A stretch of 64,000 nt of DNA from SHZU01 sp050184075 (GCA_050184075.1 JBFXAS010000003.1:1-64000); one strand, 5' to 3'; positions 16,394 to 25,631 are shown, numbered from the stretch's first letter. Notes: a model not told the origin generated them from the letters alone. Numbers and translations: made by a program.

Positions 16394-18321
16394 GGCTTGG
16401 GGGCGAAGAAGGCCGGGTCGGGCCGGCTCAGTCCGATGTCGGTGACGACCACGGTGCCGGCCTCGGTGCGATCGAAGACCAGCGCGATCGAGGCGAGCCG
16501 CTCGGGTCGGAACCCGGGTGCGGCCCGGGCGAAGTCGGCGAGCGGGATCACGTAGGTCTGGAGCACCAGCTCGCGGAGCGACGCGAAGCCCGACTTGTCC
16601 TGCCCCTTCCGGCGCTGGACCGTCACCTCCGGAACCCGGCGGATCGCGCCATAGCGGCCGAGGGAGATGCGCGCGACGGTGCCGCCGGCGTCTCGGGCTT
16701 CGATCGAGAGGTCCACCGGCATCGAGTCGAGGTCCTCAGGCTTGGCCTTGGGCGCGGGCGGCTTCTTCTCCGCCTGCTTCGTGGTGCTGTCCTTCGCGGC
16801 GCTGTCCGCCTTCGGCTTGCGCGGAGCCGGAACCGCCGTGGTTGGCGTCAGCGAAAGGACCACCGCCGACTGTTGCCCCACCGCCCAGGCCGCGCGGAGC
16901 GAGTCCGGGATCCCGATCCGGTACGCCGCCGGCCGACCGCGCTTGGTGGTGTCGTCGCCGGCGATCCGGTTGTTCCACCCGAGCCAGACGGCGCCGTGAC
17001 CGGCCTCGGTATTCCGCCAGCGGAGCGGGACCTGCCCCTCGCGCCAGGTGGCGAGGCTGTCGCCCTCGAGGGTGACGCCGGGCCGGCTGCCGGTGGTGAC
17101 GTCGACGTCCTCGTCGTAGCTCGCGAGCGCCCGGTAGCCCGACTCCTGGAAACGGGTCACGTACCTGGTCTTCGGCAGCCAGCCGCCGGCCACGCGGTGG
17201 TCGGCGAACAACGGCAGATAGGCCTTGTTGCCCCTGAGCGCGGCTTCCAGGAACCCGGTGATCACCACCAGCGCGAACCGGCGCTGCTCCTCGGGGCCGA
17301 TCAGGCCGCGAAGATCGAGATAGCGGGCGCTCCGCGGCCCGTTGTCTTGGTTGCCCCAGACCGTGTTCCACTGGCCGTGGTTGGCCCGGTACATCCAGAT
17401 CGCGCTCTTGAACCACTCGCCGCCGTCGGTGAACTCGATCCGCTGATACTGACGAAGGCCCGAGAAGGCGGAGACGTCGCCGTCGTGGGACCCGTGGATC
17501 ACCAGATAGTTGACGTTCTCGAGGGGCGTGGGCACCTCGGCGGGCTCGTACTGCCCGTCGATCGGCGCGATCGCCACCAGGCCCTTGATCGCGAACCCGT
17601 GGTCGAACTCGACGGTGGCGTCGTCCGGATAGTGACGGAGCCGATTGAAGGCGCCGGCCACCGCGACGGCCTCGCCGCCCCGGCTGTGCCCCATCAGCGC
17701 GATCTTGCCGAGGTCGACCTTGTGATGGAACGGGCTGTTGCTCGAGTCGTTGAAGCCCCGCCAGGCCTCGAGGTGCTTGAGCAGCATCCAGCCCCGGGCG
17801 TCGTTCTCGCCGCGGAGGTTGCCGTTCAGGAAGTTCTCGTCCACCGACGCCAGGATGTAGCCCCGGCTCGCGAGATGACGACCGAGGTACTCGTAGCCCG
17901 GGTCGGAGAAATCCGTCATGTCGTGGTTGCCGTGGACCACGAGGACCAGCGGATAGGGCCCCGGCCCGTCGGGATACCAGACCCGCCCGTTCACGGGCAG
18001 CTTGTCGAAGCCGAAGCCCCAGTACTTCCGCCGGGACTTGCCGATCGCGGGCGTCGGCGCCCGGGCCAGCTTGCTGCCGTCGACCGTCCGGGTTTCGAGC
18101 GTCAGCGAGTCCCGAAACTCCGCCCGATGTCTGTCGTTGCCGCTGCCGTAATAGAGGTGCTTCACCGCGAGCGGGCCCGGCGCCCGGGGGTCGGGCGCGT
18201 CGATCAGTTGGTGAGCCAGCACGGTCGCGGAGTCGTCGCGTGCCAGCTTGAGCGGTTGCACACACCCGGCCGCAAGGCAGACCGCGGCGAGAGCGGCAAA
18301 CCGGTCGATGGGTCGGCCCAT
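16390..18321 (-). CDS. Alpha/beta-hydrolase lipoprotein
   Basis: 643 residues. Lipoprotein signal with lipobox LAAGC (Cys20). The hydrolase domain (about 95-400) shows the oxyanion-type HGNHD near 130, a nucleophile elbow GHSRGGE with Ser213, and a late His in MYRANHGQWN near 315. The C-terminal 250 residues add a beta-rich domain after a Lys/Pro/Ala linker (about 505-540). The scale suits a cell-surface or periplasmic carboxylesterase or lipase-like enzyme of the chlorophyllase/cutinase-like type (family inference); substrate unknown. First gene of the three-gene minus-strand group with the barrel protein and serine hydrolase. Confidence 0.8.
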   Translation of the reverse strand: MGRPIDRFAALAAVCLAAGCVQPLKLARDDSATVLAHQLIDAPDPRAPGPLAVKHLYYGSGNDRHRAEFRDSLTLETRTVDGSKLARAPTPAIGKSRRKYWGFGFDKLPVNGRVWYPDGPGPYPLVLVVHGNHDMTDFSDPGYEYLGRHLASRGYILASVDENFLNGNLRGENDARGWMLLKHLEAWRGFNDSSNSPFHHKVDLGKIALMGHSRGGEAVAVAGAFNRLRHYPDDATVEFDHGFAIKGLVAIAPIDGQYEPAEVPTPLENVNYLVIHGSHDGDVSAFSGLRQYQRIEFTDGGEWFKSAIWMYRANHGQWNTVWGNQDNGPRSARYLDLRGLIGPEEQRRFALVVITGFLEAALRGNKAYLPLFADHRVAGGWLPKTRYVTRFQESGYRALASYDEDVDVTTGSRPGVTLEGDSLATWREGQVPLRWRNTEAGHGAVWLGWNNRIAGDDTTKRGRPAAYRIGIPDSLRAAWAVGQQSAVVLSLTPTTAVPAPRKPKADSAAKDSTTKQAEKKPPAPKAKPEDLDSMPVDLSIEARDAGGTVARISLGRYGAIRRVPEVTVQRRKGQDKSGFASLRELVLQTYVIPLADFARAAPGFRPERLASIALVFDRTEAGTVVVTDIGLSRPDPAFFAPKP

Positions 18322-18435
18322 CCGTTTTCCTCGGAGCCGAGGGTTGTCTTTGGCGAGACGCTTCCGGGGCTGGGCCCCGTGACCTCTTTAGACGGGATCC
18401 GCGGGCCGGACGTTGCACCGTCCAGCCGGCCCGGT

Positions 18436-19341
18436 TCAGCTCAGGACTCGAACCGACCCGTCGCGGCGGCCCCGGAGGGCGGCGGCCATCGCTTCGATGC
18501 CGTCCACCACCCGCGGCCCGGGCCGTGACACGTGCCCGTTGCCATCGAGGGCGTAGACCTGGTGCCCCAACCCTCGCGCGGCTTCGGCGGCTGTCGACCC
18601 GCCGCCGACGAAGCGGCGCCACTCCGCGGCGCTCCGATCGGCGTCGAAGCCGCAGAGCGCCACGAACACCACCTCGGGCTCGAGCGCCGCGACCTCCGAC
18701 CAGGCTCGCTCCCGCGAATGTTCGCCCGGGCTGGCGCCGACGTCCTTGCCGCCCGCCGCCTCGATCATCTCCGCCACCCAGTGGCCCGCCAGGAAGAGCG
18801 GCTCGAGCCACTCGATCGCGACGACCCGCGGGCGGACCTCGATCGGCTCCGCTTTCACCCGATCGATCCGATAGCGGAGACCGGCCACCAGCTCCTCCGC
18901 GTCGGCCGCCAGGTCGAGCGCCGTGCCTACGGCCACGAGGTCCTCGAAGATCCCGTCGCGCGTCCTCGCGCCGAGCGAAACCACCATCGGCTTGGGATCA
19001 AGGGCGGCGGCCAGGTCGACGACGGAGCCTTCCGCCACGGCGCAGACCTGACAGACCGCCTGGGTCAGCACCAGGTCGGGTCGGAGCGCGGCGAGCCGGT
19101 CCGCGTCGACCGCGAAGAGCGGCGTCCCGGCCGCCAGCGCGTCGCGCACCGCCTGGTCGATCGTGGCGCCGTCGCGGGTGGGGTCGATCGGTGTGCTGGT
19201 GACCCTGGGGAGCCGCGAGAGTCGTGGCGGATAGTCGCACTCGTGCGAGATCCCGACCAGGCGGGCCTCGGCGCCCAGGGTCACCACCATCTCGGTGGCT
19301 GCCGGCACCAGCGACACGACCCGCGCCGGCGCCGCGGTCAC
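18436..19341 (-). CDS. BtuF-like cobalamin-binding protein lacking a signal peptide
   Basis: Helical-backbone metal/cofactor receptor of the BtuF family, 301 residues. It opens directly with the first strand (RVVSLVPAATEMVVTLGAE), shows VGISHECDYP, the LTQAVCQVCAV block common in stand-alone cobalamin-binding proteins, and the closing HVSRPGPRVVDGIEAMA. There is no Sec or lipoprotein signal and no BtuCD gene beside it. The GTG start overlaps the TGA of the homocysteine methyltransferase/MetF gene as GTGA, so it should share its SAM-II-like leader. It may bind a corrinoid inside the cell, or its leader may be missing; both are inference. Confidence 0.85.
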   Translation of the reverse strand: MTAAPARVVSLVPAATEMVVTLGAEARLVGISHECDYPPRLSRLPRVTSTPIDPTRDGATIDQAVRDALAAGTPLFAVDADRLAALRPDLVLTQAVCQVCAVAEGSVVDLAAALDPKPMVVSLGARTRDGIFEDLVAVGTALDLAADAEELVAGLRYRIDRVKAEPIEVRPRVVAIEWLEPLFLAGHWVAEMIEAAGGKDVGASPGEHSRERAWSEVAALEPEVVFVALCGFDADRSAAEWRRFVGGGSTAAEAARGLGHQVYALDGNGHVSRPGPRVVDGIEAMAAALRGRRDGSVRVLS

Positions 19342-21176
19342 CCTCCGGCCGCGAGCACGTCGAGCGCCACCGGCACCCGGCCGAGCGGCGCGGAGACCTG
19401 CGCCCCCTGAACCCGGCTCCGCACCGCGGTCAACATCTCCCGCGCGATGGTGACGCCCTCGGCGAGCGCCGCTTCCTTGCCCCGGTCGCTCGCGCGGCGC
19501 ATCCGATCGAGCACCGCGTCGGGCACGGTGACGCCGGGCACTTCGTTGGCGAGGAACTCCGCATTCCGGAGCGAGACCAGGGGCCAGATCCCGGCGATGA
19601 TCGGCACCCGGAACGCTTCGACGGTGGCCAGGAAGTGGTCCAGCTGGGCGATGTCGAACACCGGCTGGGTGATCGCAAACTCCGCCCCCGCTTCGACCTT
19701 CCAGGCGAACCGGCGGAGCTCGCGGTCGGGGTCGACCGCGGCCGGATTCACCCCGACGCCGATCGCGAACTTGGTCGGCGCGCCGATGGGATTCTTGCCG
19801 GGGTCGAGACCGCGGTTGAGCCGCGCCACCAGGTTGGTGAGACCGATGGCGTCGATGTCGAAGACCGCGGTCGCGTCGGGGTAGGGTCCCATCTTGGGCG
19901 GATCGCCGGTGACCAGGAGCAGGTTGCGGAGGCCGGCCGCCGCCGCGCCGAGCAGGTCGGAGAGCATCCCGAGCAGATTGCGGTCCCGACAGGCGTAGTG
20001 GACCACCGCCTCGATCCCGACCTCCCGCTCGATCATCAGCCCGGAGAGCAGCGCGCCCATTCGACTCTGCGCCCGCGGCCCGTCGGGCACGTTCACCGCG
20101 TCGACCCCGGCGTACTTGAGGGCGCGGCACTGGTCCAGCATCGGGGTCGGATCGGTGCCCCGCGGGGGCACGATCTCCACGGTGGTGATGAACTCGCCGC
20201 GGGCGAGCTTGCCGCCATAGCGGGAGCGCTGGGCGAGCGGCACCGGATCGACGCCCGCCGGCTCGTCGCGGTCGGGCTCGTCGATCACGATGTGACGCCG
20301 GGGCGAGACCGACTGCACGAAGCTCACGATCGCCTTGATGTGGTCCGGCGTCGTCCCGCAGCAGCCCCCCACGAACTTGGCGCCCGCCTCGACCATCCGG
20401 CGAGCGTACTCGGCCATGTACTCGGGGCTCGCCATGTAGATCTTGCGGTCGCCGACGTCGCGAGGGAGTCCGGCGTTCGGTTGCGCCGCGATCGGCACGG
20501 AAACCACGCCGACGAGCGACTCCACCACGCCGAGCATGGTCTGCGGGCCCACCGAGCAGTTCACCCCGACCACGTCGGCGCCGGCCGCGACGAGGGCCGG
20601 TCCAAAGACCTCGGGCTGGGTGCCGTAGGCGGTGCGCCCGTCCTCCGCGACCGTCATCTGCGCGATGATTGGCAGGTCGCTCACCGAGCGGACGCCCGCG
20701 ATCGCCGCCTGGATCTCGTTCAGGTCGGAAAAAGTCTCGAGGATGAAGCCGTCGACGCCGCCCTCGAGAAGCCCCTGGGCCTGGCGGGCGAAGGCGGCGC
20801 GGGCTTCGCCGACCGCCGTCTCGCCGAAGGGCTCCACCCGGACGCCGAGCGGGCCGATCGCGCCGAGCACCGAGGCCCGGTCGCCGACCGCCTCGCGCGC
20901 GACCCTGGCCGCGGCCGCGTTGAGCTTCTCGGTCTCCGAGGCGAGGCCGTAGTGGGCCAGCTTGAAGGGATTGGCGCCGAAGGTGTTGGTCTCCACCGCC
21001 TCGGCGCCGGCCTTCAGGTACTCGCGATGGATCTCGCGAACCAGGTCGGGCTGGCGCACCGCCAGCTCGTCGAAGCAGACGTTGAGGAAGACGCCGCGCC
21101 CGTAGAGCATCGTGCCCATCGCGCCGTCAACGACGTGAACCCTCCCGTCGGCGATCAGATCTCGAAGGTTGGGCAT
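19338..21176 (-). CDS. Bifunctional homocysteine S-methyltransferase / 5,10-methylenetetrahydrofolate reductase
   Basis: 612-residue fusion, like YitJ of Bacillus. The N-terminal half (about 1-290) is a homocysteine-binding barrel: DGAMGTMLYGRG, VGVNCSVGPQTML and the zinc-binding GGCCGTTPDHI supply the three Cys ligands. The C-terminal half (about 320-600) is the MetF flavoprotein barrel, with TTVEIVPPRGTD at its start, VTGDPPKMG near 440 and TQPVFD near 525. It makes methyl-THF and may methylate homocysteine. The ATG has AGGAGG six bases upstream. It heads an operon with the BtuF-like gene and lies directly behind a SAM-II-like riboswitch, consistent with methionine metabolism. Confidence 0.93.
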   Translation of the reverse strand: MPNLRDLIADGRVHVVDGAMGTMLYGRGVFLNVCFDELAVRQPDLVREIHREYLKAGAEAVETNTFGANPFKLAHYGLASETEKLNAAAARVAREAVGDRASVLGAIGPLGVRVEPFGETAVGEARAAFARQAQGLLEGGVDGFILETFSDLNEIQAAIAGVRSVSDLPIIAQMTVAEDGRTAYGTQPEVFGPALVAAGADVVGVNCSVGPQTMLGVVESLVGVVSVPIAAQPNAGLPRDVGDRKIYMASPEYMAEYARRMVEAGAKFVGGCCGTTPDHIKAIVSFVQSVSPRRHIVIDEPDRDEPAGVDPVPLAQRSRYGGKLARGEFITTVEIVPPRGTDPTPMLDQCRALKYAGVDAVNVPDGPRAQSRMGALLSGLMIEREVGIEAVVHYACRDRNLLGMLSDLLGAAAAGLRNLLLVTGDPPKMGPYPDATAVFDIDAIGLTNLVARLNRGLDPGKNPIGAPTKFAIGVGVNPAAVDPDRELRRFAWKVEAGAEFAITQPVFDIAQLDHFLATVEAFRVPIIAGIWPLVSLRNAEFLANEVPGVTVPDAVLDRMRRASDRGKEAALAEGVTIAREMLTAVRSRVQGAQVSAPLGRVPVALDVLAAGG

Positions 21177-21202
21177 GGGGTCCTCCTGGCGAAACGCCCG
21201 AG

Positions 21203-21272
21203 GCTAAAACACCCCGGGCGGCGTTTTTAGCTGGTTGTTTAACGTGGCCGCAAGCTGCGCAAATCACCACGA
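21203..21272 (-). promoter_or_regulatory. SAM-II-like (SAM-alpha) riboswitch before the MetF fusion gene
   Basis: Minus-strand RNA. P1 stem CGUGGU/GCCACG (21271-21266 with 21248-21243), loop GAUUUGCGCAGCUUGCG, then GUUAAACAACCA and the conserved GCUAAAAA (21231-21224). This order, the GAUUU after P1 and the GCUAAA 3' strand match the SAM-II consensus as I recall it. The GCUAAAA also forms the 5' arm of a second hairpin (21203-21231), so aptamer and hairpin cannot both be complete. There is no U-tract; the AGGAGG of the gene follows about 20 bases on, favouring control of translation. Confidence 0.8.
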
Positions 21273-21288
21273 GCACCGGTTTGAGCTC

Positions 21289-21317
21289 AACCTAAGCAAG
21301 CCGCGCGCCATCGTGAA
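21289..21317 (-). promoter_or_regulatory. Candidate promoter for the SAM-II-like leader of the MetF operon
   Basis: Minus-strand TTCACG (21317-21312), 17-base spacer, TAGGTT (21294-21289). It would start RNA about 10 bases before the aptamer, the same geometry as the candidate before the metH leader. The hexamers are weak matches. Confidence 0.35.
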
Positions 21318-21381
21318 GGCCGCCGCCACGACGGCCGGTTTCGGAGCCTGGAAGGCGCGCAACGTTAGATTTGGCCTTGCC

Positions 21382-22140
21382 ATGGTGACATTGCCCTCGA
21401 TCGAGCCCGGGCGCCCCGACCGCCCCTGCGGCATCATTGGCGGGGGGCGTCTCGCCCGACATCTGACCCACTACTTCCGCGAGAGCGGCATCGCGGTGCG
21501 GGCCTGGACCAGGAGCGACGAGGGCGAGGTCGCGGCCGCGCTGGGTCCGGCCCCCGTGGTGCTGGTCCTGATCGCGGACGACGCGATCGAGCCCTTCATC
21601 ACCGCGCATCCCGAGCTGTCCGACCGGGTGCTGGTCCACTGTTCGGGCAGTCTGGTCACCGAGAAGGCCATCGGGATGCATCCGCTGATGACCTTTGGTC
21701 CCGAGCTCTACGGGCTCGCGGTCTACTGGGCGGTTCCCTTCGTCTGTGACGAGGGCGGGCCCGGGTTCCGCCAGCTCTTCCCGACGCTGCCGAATCCGAC
21801 CTTCTGGCTCGATCCCGCGTCGAAGTCGCTCTACCACGCGCTCACCGACCTCGCCGGCAACCTCACCCCGCTGCTCTGGGAAAAGCTCTTCCTCGTCTTC
21901 GAGGAGCGGCTCGGCCTCCCGCGCGACGCCGCGACCCTCTACCTCAAGCGGGTGGTGGACGTCTGCGAAGGCCCCTCGCCGTTTCCGCGTACCGGCCCGA
22001 TCGCGCGGGGCGACCGCCGCACCGTCCGGCGCAACCTCGAGGCGCTGGGCGACGATCCGATCCGCGCCGTCTACGAGGGCTTTGCCAAGGCCGTCGCGCC
22101 GGAGCTGCTCGACGAGCGCCGGCGCGAGGGCGGCCGATGA
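21382..22140 (+). CDS. Rossmann-fold/DUF2520 protein, possible ketopantoate-reductase analogue
   Basis: 252 residues. An NAD(P)-binding Rossmann fold opens the protein (CGIIGGGRLARHLTHYF), with LVLIADDAIEPFI and HCSGSLV in the middle and the DUF2520 helical domain (about 125-245), a relative of the 6-phosphogluconate-dehydrogenase-type C-terminal domain. DUF2520 genes often neighbour pantothenate genes, and this one overlaps panC by ATGA, so a role as an alternative ketopantoate reductase is plausible but unproven. The ATG at 21382 is chosen because the fold begins 15 residues later; the longer frame is the riboswitch and promoter region of the opposite strand. No Shine-Dalgarno sequence is seen. 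Confidence 0.8.
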   Translation: MVTLPSIEPGRPDRPCGIIGGGRLARHLTHYFRESGIAVRAWTRSDEGEVAAALGPAPVVLVLIADDAIEPFITAHPELSDRVLVHCSGSLVTEKAIGMHPLMTFGPELYGLAVYWAVPFVCDEGGPGFRQLFPTLPNPTFWLDPASKSLYHALTDLAGNLTPLLWEKLFLVFEERLGLPRDAATLYLKRVVDVCEGPSPFPRTGPIARGDRRTVRRNLEALGDDPIRAVYEGFAKAVAPELLDERRREGGR

Positions 22141-22904
22141 CCGAGACCATCACCACGGTCGAGCAGTGGCGCCGGGTGGCGCGCCAGCTCCGGCGCGAGG
22201 GCCGCTCGCTCGGCTTCGTGCCGACCATGGGCGCGCTCCACCGCGGCCACGCCGCCCTGCTCGAGCGGAGCAAGGCCGAGAACGACGTGACGGTGGCCAG
22301 CGTCTTCGTCAACCCGGCCCAGTTCGACGACGCCCGGGATCTCGACGCCTACCCGAGAACGCTCGAGGAAGATCGAGCCCTGCTGGCCAGCCTGCACGTC
22401 GACTTCCTCTTCGCGCCCGATCGCGGCGCGATCTATCCCGACGACTATCGCTTTCGGGTTGCCGAGCGCGAGCTCTCGACCATCATGGAGGGCGCGCACC
22501 GGCCGGGACACTTCGACGGGGTGCTCACGGTCGTGCTCCGCCTGCTCGCGATCGTCCGACCCACCCGCGCCTATTTCGGCGAGAAGGACTACCAGCAGTA
22601 TCTCCTGGTGCGCGACTTGGCGGCCGCGTTCTTCCTCGAGACCGAGATCGTGCCCTGCCCGACGGTGCGGGAGTCCGACGGGCTCGCGCTCAGCTCGCGA
22701 AACGTGCGGCTCTCGGCCGAGGCGCGGGCGCTCGCGGGACGGTTCGCGCGCCGCCTCGCGGGTCCGGGCCCGGCGGCCGAGGTTGAGCGCGACCTCCAGG
22801 CGATGGGGGTCGACGTCCAGTACGTCGAGGAGCGCTTCGGCCGGCGCTTCGCGGCCGTGGTGATCGGGGGCGTCCGCCTGATCGACAACGTCGCGATCGA
22901 CTGA
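22137..22904 (+). CDS. panC: Pantothenate synthetase
   Basis: Condenses pantoate with beta-alanine using ATP. 255 residues, somewhat shorter than the usual 280 or so, with the loss in the C-terminal dimerisation part. Motifs: FVPTMGALHRGH (adenylate-binding HxGH), SVFVNPAQFDDARDL, GEKDYQQYLLVRDL (KMSKS-like position), ESDGLALSSRNVRLS. The ATG overlaps the DUF2520 stop as ATGA. The N-terminal half carries all residues I know to be needed for adenylation. Confidence 0.95.
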   Translation: MTETITTVEQWRRVARQLRREGRSLGFVPTMGALHRGHAALLERSKAENDVTVASVFVNPAQFDDARDLDAYPRTLEEDRALLASLHVDFLFAPDRGAIYPDDYRFRVAERELSTIMEGAHRPGHFDGVLTVVLRLLAIVRPTRAYFGEKDYQQYLLVRDLAAAFFLETEIVPCPTVRESDGLALSSRNVRLSAEARALAGRFARRLAGPGPAAEVERDLQAMGVDVQYVEERFGRRFAAVVIGGVRLIDNVAID

Positions 22905-23007
22905 GCGGCGGAGGCCCACCGCAACACCCGCCCACCCTCGCCCGTAGTGCGAGAGACCACCCGCTGAACCTCGCGACAGTCGCTCACCCCTCTGTGAGGA
23001 TCGGTTC

Positions 23008-25551
23008 GTGCCCGCTACCCGTCGGCTCATCGAATTGGCTCTTGTTCTCCCGCTGGCTGCCGGATGCGCGGCCTCCTCCGCCTCCACCCAGCGACCCGCC
23101 AACCCGCCGCCGGCGGCCCGCGACAGCGCGGCGGCTCAGTCGCCGGCGCGCCCGCCAGCAGGGCGGGCGCAGCAGGCCGGACCGAAGCCCTATGCCCAGG
23201 TGGTCACCAAGGGCGCCAAGACGGACCCGGGTGTCGTCGCGGTGCACGAGGTCGACGGCAAGTACCTCTTCGAGGTGCCCGATACCCTGCTCGGCCGGGA
23301 CCTCCTGCTGGTGACCCGGATCGCCGGGGTGGCGCCGGGGCTGGGCGGCTTCTTCCCGGCGGGGGTGTCGGTGAACGAGCAGGTGGTCCGCTGGGAGCGC
23401 CGGGCCGATCGGCTCCTGCTCCGCAAGCATTCCTTCGACGCCGTGGCGGACGACGACCAGCCGATCGCCCAGTCGGTCGCGGCCAATAACTTCGCCCCGA
23501 TCCTCGGCTCCTTCCCGATCCAGGCTTTCGGCAAGGACAGCGCCTCGTTCGTGGTCGACGTCACCGACTTCTTCCAAGGCGATACCCCTGCCATCGGCGG
23601 GCTGAGCCCGAGCCAGCGACGCAACTATCAGGTCCGCCGGCTGGATCCGAACCGGAGCGCGATCTCCTCGATCCGGAGCTACCCGGAGAACGTCGAGGTC
23701 CGCCACCTGCAGACCTTCGAGGCCACCGCCCCGCCGGACGACGCCGCGACCGGCACGATCTCGCTCGAGATGGCGCAGTCGATCGTGCTGCTCCCCAAGG
23801 TGCCGATGCGACCCCGCCACGCTGACGCGCGCGTCGGCTTCTTCAGCGTCCGGCGGGTCAACTATGGCCTCGACGAGCTCAAGGCCGCGACCGAGACCTT
23901 CATCCGCCGCTGGCGCCTCGAGCCCAAGGACACCGCCGCCTATCGGCGCGGCGAGCTGGTCGAGCCGGTCAAGCCGATCGTCTACTACATCGATCCCGCC
24001 ACCCCGATGCGCTGGCGGAAGTACGTCAGACAGGGTGTCCTCGACTGGCAGGCACCGTTCGAGAGCGCCGGATTCAAGAACGCGATTCTCGCCAAAGACC
24101 CGCCGAGCAAGGCGGAGGACCCGGATTGGGATCCGGAGGACATTCGTTACTCGGTGGTCCGCTGGGCCGCGAGCCTCACCCGGAACGCGCAGGGGCCGAG
24201 CACCTCGGACCCGCGCACCGGCGAGATCATCGAGAGCGACATCGTCTGGTACCACAACCATCTCCGGAGCTATCGCAACCGGCTCCTGATCGAGACCGGC
24301 GCGGCCAACCCCGCCGCCCGGACGCTCGACATCAGCGACGAGCTGATGGGCGAGACGATGCGGCAGGTGATCGCCCACGAGATCGGACACGCGCTGGGCC
24401 TGCCCCACAACATGGTGGCGAGCTCCGCCTATCCGACCGATTCCCTCCGCAACCCCGACTTCGCCCGACGGATGGGCGTCTCGCCCTCGGTGATGGACTA
24501 CGCCCGGCAGAACTACGTCGCCCAGCCGGGCGACGGACTCCAGCCTCTGGATTTCATCCGTCACATCGGACCCTACGATCACTACGTGATCAACTGGGGC
24601 TACCGCTCGCTGGTCGACGCCCCCACGGCCGAGGCCGAGAAGGCCACGCTGCACGGCTGGATCATGGAGCGCGCCGACGACCCGATGTACCGCTACCTCT
24701 CCCAGGGCATCAACACCGACCCGCGCTCGCAGACCGAGGACATGGGCGACGACCCCGTGGAGGCGTCGAGCTACGCGATCGCGAACCTCAAGCGGGTGGT
24801 GCCGAATCTGGTCGACTGGACCACCAAGCCGGGCGAGAGCTACGACGACCTCGACGAGCTCTACGGCGAGCTGCTCGGCCAGTGGGGCACCTACGTGCGC
24901 CACGTGGTCACCCCGATCGGCGGGGTCCACGTGACGTTGAAGTCCTCCGATCAGGGTGGCGCGGTGTACGAGGTGGTTTCCCGTGCCAGGCAGAAGGCGG
25001 CGATGGCCTGGCTCGCGAGCGAGGTCTTCGAGGCGCCCACCTGGCTCAATCGGCCGGAGATTCTCGCCCTGGTCGGCGGCACGGGCGGCGTCGAAGTTGT
25101 CTCGCGCCGCCAGGTGCAGGTGCTCGGCGCCTTGCTCGACGCCCGGCGGATGGCGCGGATGGCGGAGGCCGAGGTGATCTCGCCGGAAACAGCATACTCC
25201 CAGTCGGAGTTCCTCGAGGATCTCCGCCGGGCCGTCTGGCTCGACCCGGCGAGCGGCCGGGCGATCGACGCCTATCGCCGTGCGCTCCAGCGCGCCTACC
25301 TCGAGCGGGTCGAGACCCTGATGACCGAGGAGCTGCCGCGGCCCCAGGGCAATCCGTTTTTCGGGCCCCAGTCCCCGCCGCCGAGCGTGGCCCGCTCGGA
25401 CATCCGCCCGCTGCTCCGCGCCGAGCTGCTGGCACTCAAGCGCTCGGCGAACAGCGGGGCGAGCCGGGCTTCGGATCGGCTGACTCGGGCCCACCTGGCC
25501 GACGTCGCCGCGCGGATCGACGTGATCCTGGAGGGTAAGAAGGTTCCCTGA
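23008..25551 (+). CDS. Zinc-dependent metalloprotease lipoprotein (DUF5117/DUF5118 type)
   Basis: 847 residues. The lipoprotein signal ends LAAGC (Cys20) and is followed by a Pro/Ala-rich linker to about residue 58, then the DUF5118/DUF5117-like domains. The metzincin-like zinc motif HEIGHALGLPH begins near residue 457 (His457, Glu458, His461, His467), and a downstream SVMDYARQNYV gives a Met-turn. These proteins are large, outer-membrane-linked peptidases of unknown substrate, common in Bacteroidota and Gemmatimonadota. The GTG start has GAGG eight bases upstream and gives an exact lipoprotein leader. A stem-loop terminator follows the stop. Confidence 0.92.
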   Translation: MPATRRLIELALVLPLAAGCAASSASTQRPANPPPAARDSAAAQSPARPPAGRAQQAGPKPYAQVVTKGAKTDPGVVAVHEVDGKYLFEVPDTLLGRDLLLVTRIAGVAPGLGGFFPAGVSVNEQVVRWERRADRLLLRKHSFDAVADDDQPIAQSVAANNFAPILGSFPIQAFGKDSASFVVDVTDFFQGDTPAIGGLSPSQRRNYQVRRLDPNRSAISSIRSYPENVEVRHLQTFEATAPPDDAATGTISLEMAQSIVLLPKVPMRPRHADARVGFFSVRRVNYGLDELKAATETFIRRWRLEPKDTAAYRRGELVEPVKPIVYYIDPATPMRWRKYVRQGVLDWQAPFESAGFKNAILAKDPPSKAEDPDWDPEDIRYSVVRWAASLTRNAQGPSTSDPRTGEIIESDIVWYHNHLRSYRNRLLIETGAANPAARTLDISDELMGETMRQVIAHEIGHALGLPHNMVASSAYPTDSLRNPDFARRMGVSPSVMDYARQNYVAQPGDGLQPLDFIRHIGPYDHYVINWGYRSLVDAPTAEAEKATLHGWIMERADDPMYRYLSQGINTDPRSQTEDMGDDPVEASSYAIANLKRVVPNLVDWTTKPGESYDDLDELYGELLGQWGTYVRHVVTPIGGVHVTLKSSDQGGAVYEVVSRARQKAAMAWLASEVFEAPTWLNRPEILALVGGTGGVEVVSRRQVQVLGALLDARRMARMAEAEVISPETAYSQSEFLEDLRRAVWLDPASGRAIDAYRRALQRAYLERVETLMTEELPRPQGNPFFGPQSPPPSVARSDIRPLLRAELLALKRSANSGASRASDRLTRAHLADVAARIDVILEGKKVP

Positions 25552-25576
25552 CCCGGGGTGAGGTCCCTTCGGGCGA

Positions 25577-25610
25577 GCGCGGGCGGGGTCGGTATAGACC
25601 CCGTCCGCGC
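25577..25610 (+). terminator. Hairpin terminator after the metalloprotease gene
   Basis: A 14-bp inverted repeat with one G-U pair and a 6-base loop, followed by TGGCTTTCG. It lies between the metalloprotease stop and the ArsR promoter. The T-tract is short, so strength is uncertain. Confidence 0.6.
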
Positions 25611-25631
25611 TGGCTTTCGTGGCCCAGCCTC

